Positions 46,734 through 59,574 of a DNA stretch of 64,000 bases are shown piece by piece. The notes beneath the pieces are model-generated. The model had not been told where the DNA came from. It saw only the letters and a program-made list of their open reading frames with translations, and did no database searches. The position numbers were made by a program, and so were the translations under genes. The stretch comes from Vitellaria paradoxa. Lineage: Eukaryota; Streptophyta; Magnoliopsida; Ericales; Sapotaceae. Position 1 is the stretch's first letter. Every line of letters starts with the position of its first letter. The stretch spans positions 50,983,947-51,047,946 of the forward strand of contig CM034233.1 in assembly GCA_019916065.1 (NCBI GenBank), in the 5' to 3' direction.

Positions 46734-49700
46734 TCAAGTTAGATCATAGATATTGATCATGTCCAACTTACAAATAAAATCTTCAAAGCTAGATCTCTGT
46801 AACCCCTTGGTGAATATATCTACCAATTGTTCCCTTTTAGGGATATAAGTCATGCAAATTGTCCTCTTTTCAATTTTCTCCTTTATAAAGTGCCTGTCTA
46901 CTTCTATATGTTTGGTCTTGTCATGCTGACCAGGATTTTGGGAAATACTGATGGTGGTTTTGTTGTTGCAGTAGAGTTTGATGGGGATCTCTACTGTAAT
47001 GCATAGTTCTTCCACAAGCTTTTGCAACTATAGCCTTTCACACATTTCTTGTGCAACTGCTCTAAATTCGCTTCGGCACTGAATCTAGCTACCATACTCT
47101 GTTTCTTACTTATCCATGTTACTAGATTTCCCTAAACATGGGTACAGTAGCCGGTAGTAGACCTTCTGTCTTCTGATGATCTGCCCAATCTGCATCTGTA
47201 TAGATCTCTACCTTTATACTATCACCCTTCTTAAAGAACAGTCCCTGCCCTAGAGATCCCTTTAGATATCTGAGGATCTTATACACTGCTTTCAGGTGAC
47301 TTTCCTTTGGTGAATGCATGCGCTGGCTAATCATGTTTACAGCAAAAGCAATGTCAAGTCTAGTGTGAGAAAGGTAGATTAGTCTACCTACTAATCGCTG
47401 ATAGCTTTCTCTATCCGCGGGCTTTTCGCCGTTTTCTATCTTTTTTCTTACCTCAATAGGAGTATCGCTTGGCTTGCAACCAAGCATGCCAGTATCAGTC
47501 AGCAGGTCAAGTATGTACTTTCTTTGGGAAACACTAATTCCTTTCCTTGATCTGGCTACCTCCATTCCCCGGTAATATCGTATTTGACCCACATCTTTTA
47601 CCTCAAAATTTGTGGCTAGGACCTTCTTCAACCTCTCCACTTCTCCTCTGTTATCTTTATTGAGAATGATGTCATTAACATACACAATCAGAATAGTCCT
47701 CCTTCCATCGTTAGACTATTTAAAGAACATAGTATGATCTGACTGTCCCTATTGGTATCCTTGATTCTTAATCACCTTTACAAATCTATCGATCCATGCT
47801 CTCAGAGATTATTTGAGTCCATATAGAGATTTCTTCAATTTGCATACTCTGGTTTCCTCTTTCTCTTTGCAAAACCCTGGTGGTAGCATCATAAACACTT
47901 CTTTTTCTAACTCTCTATTCAGAAAAGCATTATTGATGTCAAATTGATGGAGTGGCCAATCCAGGTTTGCTGCTAAGGATAAGAGAACTCGTATAGTATT
48001 CAACTTTGCCACTAGTGCAAATGTTTTAGTGTAGTCAATGCCATAGGTTTGAGTGAATCCTTTTGCAACCAGGCGGGTTTTGTATCGTTCTACTGTGCCA
48101 TTATCCTTGTATATCACTGTGAACACCTATTTACAGTCCACTGGTTTCTTTCCTCTTGGCAAAGTTGTCACTTCCCAAGTCCCATTTTTTTTATTGCCCT
48201 TATTTCTTCCATTACTACCTCTCCCCACTTTGGGATCTCCAAGGCTTCTTGAATGTTTTTAGGAATCTGGATTCTGTCAAGGTTAGACGTAAAAGCACAA
48301 CATTTTGCAGAAATAGCATTGTAAAACACAAATTTTGAGATAGGGTGGTGAGTACATAAACGAGGTTATTTCTGAAAAGCAATGGGTAAGTCATTTGTTA
48401 CCTGGTTAGGATTGGAGCTAGACTCATGAGGAGTTGGAACTATCACCGGTTCTAACTCTTGTTATGTTTAGGAGGTGAGTGTCTCATTGGACTTTGATTT
48501 TGGCCTTCTTGAGTAGACGATTGTTTCCCTATTTGTTTGTATTTCTGTATTTCCCCCTGAGTTCAAGTTTCCTTCTGTACTGGGTGAAGGGGTGGATGTA
48601 GGGCATAGAGTAGACTCAGAAACAATAACATTGAGGTAGTTTGAGTTTAAGGGTGAGCGAGCTTTACTTATGGACTCCCCCTGAAGCGAATAGTAGGGAG
48701 TACGTTCAAAGAAGGTGACATCTAGACTAACATATAGTTTTTGTGAAATCGGGTCATAACATTTGTAGCATTTTTGTGTGGAAAAGTAACCAAGGAAGAC
48801 ATATTTAAGCGCTCTGGGATCCAATTTGTTCTGCTTGGATGCATGAACATGGACAAATACAGTGGACCTAAAGACTTGAAGTGGAAGGTATGCACCGAGT
48901 CTAGAATTGGGAAAAAAACTCTTGGAATTTTTGGAGAGGTGTGGCAAAAGATAGGACTCTACTCGACATTCGGTTAATAAGGTATATGACTGTCAAAATT
49001 GAGTCACCCTAAATTGCAAAGGCATGTGAAAGGTGAACAACAAGGCACGGGCAACTTCAAGGATATGTTTATTTTTTCGTTCTACAACTCCATTTTGTTG
49101 AGGGGTGTCAAAACAAGAACTTTGATGGATAATACCATTTTCTTGAAGATAAGTGCCCAAGGGTGATTAAAATATTCAGTACCATTGTCAGTACGAAGAA
49201 TTTGGATTTTTGGGTGAAATTGGGTTTGTATCATAGAGTGAAAGTTCATGAAGACTGATTGCACCTTAGTTTTATCAATTAACAAATGTACCCAACACAA
49301 GTGAGTGTGATCATCAATAAAAGTAATAAACCATTTTTTATGGGTCTTACTAGGGTACGAGAGGGTCCCCATAGATCACTATAAATCAGAGTAAAGGGTA
49401 TGAATGGTTTATACTTTGATCTAGGAAAAGTAGCACGATAGTGTTTGGCAAGTTCACACACTTCACACTGAAAATCCAAGTAAGTTTTATTTGAACATAG
49501 TGAAGGAAATAAGTTCTGCAAATATTGAAAAATAGGATGACCCATCCTTTTGTGCCATAACAGAAGTTCACTTTCCCTAGGACTAGATGCAGAATTGCAA
49601 ACAGTAGGTGGACACTGTCTAGTTACATTAGCTTCATCGAAGTAATATAGCCCCTCACATTCCTTAGCACTGCTAATCGTCTTCCCCAATGATGGATCCT

Positions 49701-49893
49701 GAAAGAAACAATGAGAGAGTAGGAATTTAGTTGAGCAATTAGACTGTTTGGTTAACTAGCTAATAGACAGCAAATTGTAAGATAAATTAGGAACATGTAG
49801 GACAGAGTCGAGAGTAATAGACTTAGAAATACGAATAGTCCCTTTGCCAGCAACTGATTGCAAAGTACCATCTGCAATTTTTACTTTTAACTT
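46734..49893 (-). pseudogene. Copia pol: protease C-terminus, integrase, RT, RNase H, broken
   Basis: On -, from 49893: GKLKVKIADGTLQSVAGKGT (protease C-terminus), GLYYFDEANV, ELLLWHKRMGHP (GAG-pre-integrase, about 49575), FTLIYSDLWGPS (integrase), LKYVFLGYFSTQKCYKCYDP (about 48840), then RT with YKTRLVAKGFTQTYGIDYTKT (48085), FDINNAFLNRELEKEVFM, CKLKKSLYGLK and YVNDIILN (47685 down). The RT catalytic YVDD reads YVND. RNase H has YTDADWADHQKTEG and LYCNNKTTI, where the usual Asp in CDN is Asn. Several frames are broken by stops. Confidence 0.92.
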
Positions 49894-49901
49894 ACCAGCA
49901 T

Positions 49902-52900
49902 TGTAATAACCTGAATTTTTTTTCTTAATTAATTTGCTTAAGTGTGGTGGTGATATTTGTTATAGTAAAAATCTAGAAATTTGAGGATTTGAAAATTTTT
50001 GGAATGATAAAATTAGTTGGAAAGATTTCTGGATTTAATTTCACCCTATGTGGGAGTTTAATGTAAAATTTCTAGATTTTTATCCAAATAATTCCTAACC
50101 CAATTACCCATTTAGTTCAACTCAAGCCCATTAACCCATGGGTCAATCCATCATTTGACTCACCTCAACTCACTTCAACTCACTTTATCATTCATTGAGT
50201 TGACTTATGAATAGCAGCTCTCAATCAATTTGTTGCAAAACTTGTCTTCTTCCATCTATCATCCCATACTTCTTCTGAATTATTTAGTTAAATACTAAAA
50301 TAAGCAATATTCTTAGATCATGCCAACCATTGTGCATTCATGATCCTACTTTACAGACTTTGAAGCATAGGAAGTGGAGATTGTCTTCTCCACCGACACT
50401 TCTTTTACACTCCCATGGCTTCTTATAAAATGCTTCATCTTTGTGAAAAAAAAAAATTGTTTCTAAGGCTTCCAAAGAGCTGTGAGATTTGTGTACTTTC
50501 AAAAAGAAAACAAAAAAAATATCAAGTGTTAGTTAGAGATTTGGTGGTGCTTGGAGGAACAAGGAAAGCTTAGAGCTTTCTAGTTCGGTTGATGTTCAAA
50601 GCTCAACTCCTCTTCTTTTTTGGACTTGGTCACAATATCTTCATTGAGATAGGATGACGAACCTCCTAGAATGTGTTCTATGCCTTAAATTTGAACTAGA
50701 ATGAACATGTGTAGGATTAATTTGAAGTTGAAGCATTTTTCAGGTTTAAAATATGAAACTTGATTGCGATAAAATTTTTAGTTAATTATCTTCATAACTT
50801 GTGATATTGAATTTATATTTATATGTTTGAATATGCATTTTTGGTTGGTTAGTGTTCATATGTACTTATAATGATGATATATGGACTCAAGAACACCCAA
50901 CAGTAAATAGATATGGCTGGAAAACAAAACAGAGCATGTAGCCTAGAGAAAGAGAAAAGCTGGACGTTCTGAAAAAAAAAATAGAATAGCTTGCAGCCTG
51001 GGCGCAGGGAAGCCGAAGCTTCGACTTCTTGCAGCCCGACGAGCTGATAGCTCTCTATTTTTAAATTCCGACATGATTTTTGACCTTTAAAACGGTGGAA
51101 TTAAGTTTCGGCTAAAACATAAAAGTTGTAGATCTTTAAATTTTCTTTCCAACCCAAAAAGATTTGCATCAATCCAATTTGTGAGTCAAAAGTTATGCCC
51201 AAAATACTGAACATATGTCAAACTATATCTTCTGAACAAATTGAATTCAAGACTATTTTTGAACCTTTAGAATATAGAATTTTAATAAGTGTAAAATATG
51301 AAAGTTGTAGGCCTTGAAGTATAGTTTCTATAAATGTAAAGTTTATAGATATCGGAGTTCTGCTCTATTTTACATGAATTTTCTTTTAAACTGCTATCTC
51401 TGCTTAGCCTTTAATTGATGCTTGTTCAGATTTTTATAAGAATTTTATGTCTAGAGATTTATTTAAATTTTCAATTACCCTCTGTTAGTTGTAGATATGT
51501 TAATGATTTTTATTCATGTGTAATTTTGTTTATAAGGCCTAATCTAGTAAACCACTTATACTATTTAATGAAATGCTTAAGTGGAGTTAAGTTGATACTA
51601 CTTAATTATTTTCCAATTGATATGAAATTATTGTAATTGGATATTATATATTATTTTGACACTCTAATATTTATGATAACTGACTTAGGCAATCAGTTTC
51701 ATTATGGGTAGTTGGATAATTTATTTAAACTAAAATAGCTAAGTAAAACCAAGTGTTTGATAAAATGCCCAAATGAAACAATAGACTTGTTCTTCCCTCA
51801 TTTGGTTTTCTTTAAATGAACTTGATTTATTTTAATTGATTTTTTTAGGCATTATTTTGTCAACATATCAAGTTATATAACTTTATTTTTATGATTAGGT
51901 AAATTTAATGAAACTTATTTAAATACCTTCCTAAATATTAGAATAATTCTAGGGACATTTGTGGATATCTTGAAGCCGAAAACCTATGATAAGAGTTTGG
52001 TTATAAATAAGATGATAATTAGAATTTATTCAAATTATTATTTTGAATAATATTATTATCCTACCAAATTAAAAGCTTAGAATATATTAGCTTTGTAATC
52101 TCACATTGGTTTAATTGTTCAACTTATGTACTATACTACCTAGTTAGAATAAAATAAAACTTATAAATTTTTCTAAAATTAAATATAAGCCCAAAGAGCT
52201 ATTTATTATCTTCATATTCCATAAAATAATAAAATAAAGAGGAAAAAGAGGCAAAAACTGAGATCGAAGCCAATGAGGTTCAAACTCGTGACTTTAAATT
52301 ATGATTAGGGTCGCCTTCTCACTGAGCTGTCGGCCTCACCTTGATTAATATATCATTAGAAATAATTTTATTCTTATCAAAGTTAGTACGGCAAACTTGT
52401 CAAAAGAATTAACTAAAATACTAATTCAAAGTCTAAATTATTTCTATCTATTTGCTACTTGTTAATTTACATGTAGTACCTATATTTGTGATGACAATAT
52501 TGGTGACCATGTTAAACCTTTTATTCATTGAGAATTATGATTGAATTATGGATTGAGATAAAATACTTAGAAGTTTATTGCATGTGACTGAATAATTTCA
52601 CTTAGGATTCACTACCTGGGAACATTGCTGGTTATTATTAAAAATGTCTTAGTTCCATACAAGGTACCCTTGGGAATGTCAAATGGTGAGAATAAATTAA
52701 GGCACTCAGTGCTAAAGTTATCTTTGGCAATGGGTGATGGGTGGGTAGAAATGGCCTTTTAGGTGGAGATGGGAATATGTACATTTTATTTAGGAGATGC
52801 TCCCTTCTGACCTGGCCAGTCAGATAGCCGGTCACGACGGCTAGGTTTTTGGTGGGTGATACCATTGGAATGCATTGTATGCTAAACTCGTAAAGTCATT

Positions 52901-53924
52901 GGTTCCCAAGGCTGGGGGTAGAGAAGGATAGGAATATGATTATCTTAGGGGAATTTAGATTAAACCCCTTTATCAAATTTTACTATGATTGGTAACTTCT
53001 CTTGTTTATGTATGAATGATGTGTTGAATTATTTAATTACATTTAATTCCTTTTGATAAATATTTTATAAAAAGATGTAGAAAAAAATAGATATGAAACC
53101 TATATCGTTATGGGATTTGATTGCGAGACCTTAAAGATCTGAATCTGAGATTCTTACTACTGCAACACCGATTTCATTGTGACACAAATAACAACATTAA
53201 ACTATTAACGTGTAAGTAAAATAGTAGTTACAGTGACTGCCTCCTCAGACTGTTGTAAGTATAATTTACATTTTTCAGTTGGGAGCTATTAAATTGTTTG
53301 TTTCATGAACAGTATGCCACCTAATCACATTCATTGTATTGGGCCACCTAATACAGTGTAGTATGATGACCACTGCATATAGGCACCTAGGAGATTCTGA
53401 TTACTGGGCTTTAATAGCTCACCCCTTTGTGAGAATATTTTTCAGGATATTGAGCACAGAGATACTGAAGATGAACTAAAAAGAGATTAATTTCTCTTAA
53501 ATATTCTATCAGAAGAGTTATCTATTTTTTTTCTTACGTAACATTGGAAGACTCTATTTGTAATTATGGTCTGTAATAATAATTGTTGGATGATTGTAAT
53601 CATTAAGTTTAGACTTGGTTTGCTTTTCCTTGGTATGTAATGTTAATTGTGTGGTTAAGACGCTTAGATGGTTTTGTAATACTATTATCTATCTTATTTT
53701 GTACTCTGCAGTTGAATCCTACCAAATGATTTATTTAATTGCTTATAAATATTATTTGGGATAAATTAAGGATTTTGAAGACCTTTAATTTATTATTGCA
53801 AGTCAACCCCAATTTGGAGAAAAATTTGGGGCGTGACAGTGTATTATTATTTTATTTTTATATTCAACAAACAATCCCAAGTCACCCCCCAGGTATTCGG
53901 GTTATGAAAATTTGAGGCGTGATA
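49902..53924. mobile_element. Nested 4.0 kb non-coding LTR-type insertion (LARD or large solo LTR)
   Basis: Starts TGTAATAACCTGAATTTT and ends AAAATTTGAGGCGTGATA. The flanks AGCAT (49897-49901) and AGCAC (53925-53929) are a 5 bp duplication with one change. It interrupts the copia protease between an ASDHMTDAHHF-coding segment (53940-53990) and GKLKVKIADGT (49893). No gag or pol motif was found over 4 kb. A second terminus-like motif, TTTGGGGCGTGACA, lies at 53825-53838. It may be a solo LTR of a large-LTR Ty3 family or a LARD-type element. Confidence 0.7.
52262..52345 (-). other. tRNA-like / SINE-like segment
   Basis: Read on -, CAGCTCAGTGAG resembles a pol III A box and GAGTTTGAACCTC a B box, about 40 bases apart. 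A full cloverleaf with an anticodon was not built, so this is not called a tRNA gene. It may be a SINE head or chance similarity within the nested insertion. Confidence 0.35.
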
Positions 53925-53929
53925 AGCAC

Positions 53930-54010
53930 AAGGTGAGTATGTAGAAAATAAAATGATGAGCATCTGTCATATGATCAGATGCACTAGAGTTAATAATTTA
54001 GGGAGTAATA
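53930..54010 (-). pseudogene. Copia protease active-site fragment
   Basis: Read on -, IINSSASDHMTDAHHFIFY (about 53990-53940) is the copia retropepsin motif usually written IDSGAS; here it reads INSSAS, so both the catalytic Asp and the Gly are changed. It is cut at 53924 by the nested insertion. Confidence 0.8.
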
Positions 54011-54032
54011 TGAGATGTGGTGCTAAGGGCTG

Positions 54033-55055
54033 TCAGAAAGGTACTTTGTGGGCTAAAGAACCAAATGAGGTAGTATTAGAAGACTGATCGGAGAGGCTTG
54101 GAAATTGGAAAAAAAAACTCATATAATTTTTTAAGTTGGTCGGAATTAAATCCTCTATTAAAAGCTGACGAATGATTTTTTGTAGGTATTTTATCTGCTT
54201 GGGTTTCAGTGGAGGCCTAATGACCATGGGCTTTATTGGGCCATTTGGGTTTCCAATCCGCGAGCTGCTATGTAAATTCCAGCAAGCGTCTTTAGTGTGG
54301 CCCGTTTTCTTACAATGCTCACAGTAAGGCCTCTTAGACTCTCTTGTGTCAGATCCAACATAAAGCCCATGGGTTACAAGGGCTGAAGCCTCAGGTCCAG
54401 GGGTGATTTGTTCCTTCAACATCACTTTTCTTCTGCTCTTCTCACAACACACCTCGGAGAAGACTTCTCAGATGGAAGGTAACGGCCGACGACCTAAAAT
54501 TCGACTCCTCACGTCATCAAGTTCACGGTTTTGCCCCATTAGAAACTCGAAAACTCTCTCGTTCTCCATCTTCTTCTTGAACCACACACTATCACTAGTG
54601 CACTCCTATTCCTCTTTACAATTGAGATCGAGTTCTTACCACAAACCCAGCATCTTGGTGCAATAATTTGTGACTTCTCGATCTCCTTGCTTCATCTACC
54701 ATAGCTGCGTCTTGAGTTTGAAGATTTGGGAAGCATTCTCGGCAATGGAGTATGTTTCCCGTACCACATCCCACACATCCTTTGCCGTCGGGAGGAACAT
54801 GTACGTTTTTGCAATGGATGGCTTCATGGAGTTTATCAAGCATGAGGTTATGAAATAGTTCTTGGACCGCCATTTCTGAGATGCTGCTACATCAATCGGA
54901 GGTGGTCGTTGAGTGTCGCCGATAAAAAAATCAAGCTTTCCCTTTCCGTCAATAACAAGCTTGATTGATTGTGCCCACTCTCTGTAATTCTTGCCATTCA
55001 ATTTTTCAATAGTAAGATAGAGTGGGGAATTTTCGAATGCACCGGCGGAGGCCAT
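54033..55055 (-). pseudogene. Copia gag, broken
   Basis: On -, the gag starts at ATG 55055 (MASAGAFENSPLYLTIEKLN) with NYREWAQSIKLVIDGKGKL, SCLINSMKPSIAKTYMFLPT and DVWDVVRETYS, typical of the copia gag N-terminal (UBN2-type) domain. A zinc knuckle CEHCKKTGHTKDAC is at about 54330. Frameshifts near 54700 and stops separate the parts. Gag would assemble the particle around the element RNA. Confidence 0.9.
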
Positions 55056-55174
55056 GGAGGAGGTTATTTCTGACTCTTCTTCCTAGGTTGTCAATTGACT
55101 GGACTCATGACTGTCTCTCTTTTGGACAGCCATGGAATGATTAGGGTTTTAGAGCAACCCAACTCTGATACCAT

Positions 55175-55369
55175 GAAGAAAATTAGAAAAACGATTGTAT
55201 ATTCTATATTATTGTTTACATAATCAGGTCCTTATTTAACATGTACACAAAGAACAAAATATGGAAGTACACCAATCAACCCAAACATTTAGCCTAAATA
55301 TCAGATTTAATTAGGGGGTCAGTTTCACAATCTCCTCCAATCACCTCCAAATCATTCGGGATTTCCACA
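55175..55369 (-). repeat. Right LTR of copia element 1 (5' LTR in element sense)
   Basis: 195 bp matching 46495-46726. It is preceded directly on the inner side by the primer site at 55163-55174. Confidence 0.92.
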
Positions 55370-55374
55370 ATTAT

Positions 55375-56772
55375 CATAATAATTGTTATTTTAATAATAA
55401 TTAATTTTAATAAAAATATATTAGTAAAATATATAATCTTAAAATAAATATTAATTATAAAAAATAATTTTATCATACATTAATATTTCAATAGTAATTA
55501 ATTTTAATAGTGAATTATTATTTGTTAAATTAATTGAATAGATCAATTAATCAATTATAGATTTAATTAATTAATTTAGAATGGAACATATCTTATAAAA
55601 TTATTTTTAATAAATAATATAATGTAATAATTTAAAAACTGATTTAGTTAATTAGTTCCATATAAAATATATTTTATTAAATTGTATGTAATAAATAATA
55701 TAATTAAATTATATTTAATATATTTTATTTTACTAAATTAAATTATTTTAATAAATAATATAATTGAAATAATTTATAAATAATCATTTCATAAAAATAA
55801 AAAATGTATATGTTTTATTCAATATATATATAAAATAAAAATATATATTATTCATTTATACATAATCATGAACGCTAACACTTAGGAAATTAATAAATTG
55901 TATAATTTGGTTTTTGTCAACTATTTGCCTTCAATTTCTAATAAAAAAAATTAAAAAGATATAAATTTCAAATAAAGATAATTGAAAAAACTGAAGCACA
56001 TAACCAACACATACTTTATATATATTTAAAATAAAAAATAAATTTTTTAATGATATAATAATGTAAATAGTTTTTTTAATTATTATATTTTGAAAAATTA
56101 TTTTCAATTTAATTATAATGCAGCTATATTAAAAATGAATGAGATAAATATATCGCAAATAATTAATATGTAAATTAAATAGTATAACCTTTCATGTATG
56201 CTTCATATATATATATATATATATAGTATAGTAAAATAGTTAAAATAATTAATTTTATTTCACGTAATTTTTTTATTTTTAAAAATAATACTAGCAGATC
56301 ATCTGAATTCCGACCCATTAGTTCTTGAACTCAGACCCATTAGGTCACATATTTAACTGGACGGATTTAATCTAATATTATTGGATCTAATTCGAAATCG
56401 GATTTAAACCAAATTCAACCTATTGACAGTACACTTGAAAGCTTTGGAAGGGGCAATTTTTAACCTCTTCTCATCATCTACGTTTTTTTTTTTTTTTTCA
56501 CTAATTTATTATGTTAGAGATTTCACTATAGTAGTAGTTTTTTTGATTTTTTGAGATTTGTTGTCTCTCTGGCCCTAGATGCCCACACTGTTATTTTTCA
56601 GCCATAGTTCTTGTAGATGCAGTGCTAAACTAGCATAATTGCTATTTCCGCACGTACTTAAGAGTCATTTGATTGAAATATATATTTATATATATATATA
56701 TATATATATTTGAATAACATATATACATTTTTAAGTTTGCAGCCACTATCTACATTTAGAATGGAGGCTTTA
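55375..56772. other. Extremely AT-rich intergenic DNA
   Basis: Long runs of A/T with TA microsatellites near 56205-56225 and 56680-56710. A less AT-rich patch at 56290-56450 has GACCCATTAG repeated twice and may be a decayed transposon fragment. No gene seen. Confidence 0.5.
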
Positions 56773-57735
56773 GGGCTCGTTTGTTAATATTATTTTTTAT
56801 TTATATTTAATTATTTATGTTTTTTGTTTTTTTATTTTCTATTACTTTCTTTTAAATAAAAATTAAAGTTGCGTTTAAAAATATAATTTTATTTGCAGTA
56901 GCTAAATTTTTTATTTTAGTAAAGTAATTAATTTTATTACCTTTTAAAAAGATTGATTGAATTTAATAAAATATATTTAATATTAACTTAATTTAATTTA
57001 ATTAATTATTATTTTAACTAATTAAATTAAGTTATATTATATTATTTAAATATATTATTTATTAAAAATAATGTAATTCAATAAATATAAAATATAATTT
57101 AATTATAATATTTATAAAAAATAATTGAATAAAATCTATTTCATATTAATTCAATTATATTATTATATAAACATAATTTAATAAAATATATTTCATATTA
57201 ATTAAAATAATTTAATTATTTTATTTATTAAAAATAATTTAATAAGCTATATCACATATTAACTAAATTAAATTAATTATTTATTTAATTTAATTATATT
57301 ATTTATAAAAATGATTTATAAAAATATATTTCATATTAATTAAATTAAAATAAATTAAAACTTTAAATTACTATTAAATGACATTATTTATTAAAAATTT
57401 AATAAAATATGAAAAAAATAATTAAATTAATTAATTAATTAATTAATTGTTTGATAAAAATAATTTTAATTTAATAAACTATTCAAATAAAATAATTAAT
57501 TTTAATATAATATAACAAAATTAGACAAAGTATTAAAATTGATAAAATGTTTATAACAGAAAAAAAATGAGTGAAAACATTTATTTTTATTTACGTTTTT
57601 CTGTTTAAGTTTTTATTTTTTTGGAAATAAAAAAATAAAAATAAGTTTAACAAATAAGTTTTTATTGTAAGTTTTCAAAAATTTATAAATATAAATAGAA
57701 AAATAGTAAATATAAAAGTTACCAAACAGGGCTAA
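56773..57735. mobile_element. Candidate AT-rich MITE
   Basis: Begins TAGGGCTCGTTTGTTAA; its end read on - is TAGCCCTGTTTGGTAAC. The inner parts are also loosely mirrored (TATTTATATTTAATTATTTATG near the left, AAATTTATAAATATAAATAG near the right). GGGC-TGTTTG termini are common in PIF/Harbinger and hAT MITEs. No target duplication was resolved. Confidence 0.45.
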
Positions 57736-58096
57736 ATGTTACCAAATAGGACCGCATATTCCTAATTTCACATTAATGCAACTTGAAGGTTATGTATTTT
57801 GAATAATATATAATTTAAATTTGACTTATTTGAATAACTATTTTGAATGTTATATATTTTCGATAATCTATAATATAAATGTGCCTTATTTAAATTAATA
57901 TTTTTGGATGCAATTTTTGGAAATTTTTTTTCGTATTACTTTAATATACATTATAATATATTATTTTATTTGTGTAGTGCTTACGGGCTAATGAATAATA
58001 GGATATATGTATTGTTTTATTCATTAATAAACACATTAGAATCTATTTAAAAATAAACTCCTCAACATAAATTCATTATTTAAAAATAAACTCCTT
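57736..58096. other. AT-rich spacer with short direct repeats
   Basis: Contains a tandem pair of about 65 bp (57785-57895, TATGTATTTTGAATAAT / TATATATTTTCGATAAT) and TTTAAAAATAAACTCC twice just before the truncated LTR. No gene seen. Confidence 0.45.
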
Positions 58097-58674
58097 AGTG
58101 TTCGGATAAAACTTGAGTGTATTTGGATAACTCACACAGTGATAGATATTACAGGTGATCATAATAATTATTTATTTAAATATTATTTATTATGATTATT
58201 ATAACTATTTCATATTTATCCAAAAGACACATCTTACATCAATTTATCCAAATGATAAAATTATCCATCACGACTAATTATCTCCAACAGATACAACTAT
58301 TTGCTACTTATCCAATAGATACATTTGTTCCAATAGATCACAACGGTACATCGTATCCATTCTATCTAACTGATACAACTTTCCATCGTATCTATTCAAT
58401 TTGAAACAAACAAATAGATCAACACTGGTTTTTGTTTCACTGCAAAAAAACAAACTCCTTTCACGTACAATCTATAACAATACGAACACTATTATTGTCT
58501 TAATTTCACAAGTGTAAAGTGTAATCAAGGGTTTCATTTTATCCTGAAGGAGAATTCACATATCCTTTGTTGCACTATATAAGAGTGCATTTTTGACTTA
58601 AGGAAAGTGGTATCAATATGCGACTTGAAGCAAATCTTAAAATCCTATTTATTTATAAGATACTAATTCTAACA
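58097..58674 (+). repeat. Left LTR of copia element 2, truncated
   Basis: Similar to 63320-63882 throughout (TTCGGATAA-ACTTGAGTGTATTT, CCAATAGAT, TTGCACTATATAAG). A TATA box CTATATAAG lies at about 58575-58583. The end TTCTAACA at 58674 matches TTCTAATA at 63882. Confidence 0.85.
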
Positions 58675-58724
58675 ATCTTAAGGCAAAATTTGTCAAGCAA
58701 CTATGGAAAAAACTCTAAAGGATT

Positions 58725-59430
58725 TGCTTCCAATTTTGTGAAACCTGAACGTTTTGATGAAGGAAATTTTCATACATTGGCAGAAACGAGTGCACTTCTT
58801 ATTGGTGACATTATAAGTAGTTTATTTATTAAATTCTCCAAAGGTTGTTGAAAGTGAAAATGAAACATTGGCAGATTCAAGGAAAAGACAAAAATGGCAG
58901 ACTGATGATGAAATATATAGGGGACATATTTTGAATGCAATGAGTGATTCTTTGTTTGATGTCTACTATAGCATTCCTATTGCAAAAGAATTTGGGACAA
59001 GCTAGAGACAAAATATATGAAAGAGGATACAACTAGTAATAAATTTCTCATCTCACAATTTAATAACTTTAAAATAGTTGATGGTAGGTCTATTATGGAA
59101 CAATTTGTTGAAATAGAAAAGATGTTAAATAATTTTTCACAACATAAAATGCACATAGATGAAACTATTGTTAGCAGTTCTATTATTGATAAACTGCTCC
59201 CTTCTTGGAGCGACTTCAAGAGAAGCCTTAAACATAAAAAAGAACATATTGCTCTTGATAGTCTTGCTAACCATCTTTGTGTTAAAGAAGAATTTTGCAT
59301 GCAAGATGAGAATAAAGAATCTCATGTTTCAAATGTGCATATGGTTGAAGGTGGATGGTTTAGCAAAACTTCAAATAAGAGGAGGAATCAGTCGCATGAA
59401 AAATCAAAAACAAAAGGCAAAAGAAAATAG
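58725..59430 (+). pseudogene. Copia gag (UBN2-type), broken
   Basis: NFVKPERFDEGNFHTLAET (about 58734) opens a UBN2-type gag. It continues in another frame with SKVVESENETLADSRKRQKW, GHILNAMSDSLFDVYYSI and KLETKYMKEDTTSNKFLISQ (59000 on), and a basic tail SKTSNKRRNQSHEKSKTKGK to the stop at 59430. A frameshift near 58840 breaks it. No intact zinc knuckle was seen. Confidence 0.85.
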
Positions 59431-59574
59431 ACTAATAATTTTCCTGTCATAAGGAATGACATTACAAATCTAAATGGCTTTTTTTGAAAAGGAGGACAAA
59501 GAAGCAAGGATCCTCAATTGGAGCAAATAAAAATATGCTTGCAATGATTTTTGTAATCAATTTGCTTGAGGATG

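Larger units (their letters stand above)
46495..55369 (-). mobile_element. Ty1/copia retrotransposon, full-length, split by a nested insertion
   Basis: LTRs at 46495-46726 and 55175-55369 share TGAAGAAAAT...GGGATTTCCACA. An exact 5 bp duplication ATTAT lies at 46490-46494 and 55370-55374. The primer site at 55163-55174 read on - is TGGTATCAGAGT, one base from the initiator tRNA-Met complement. The coding order on - is gag, protease, integrase, RT, RNase H, the copia order. A 4.0 kb non-coding insertion lies within the protease. Without it the element would be about 4.9 kb, a normal copia size. Confidence 0.94.

Noticed and set aside
58609..58620. TGGTATCA in the copia 2 left LTR as a primer binding site
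   Set aside because: The right LTR stays homologous well past this point, so it lies inside the LTR rather than just after it.
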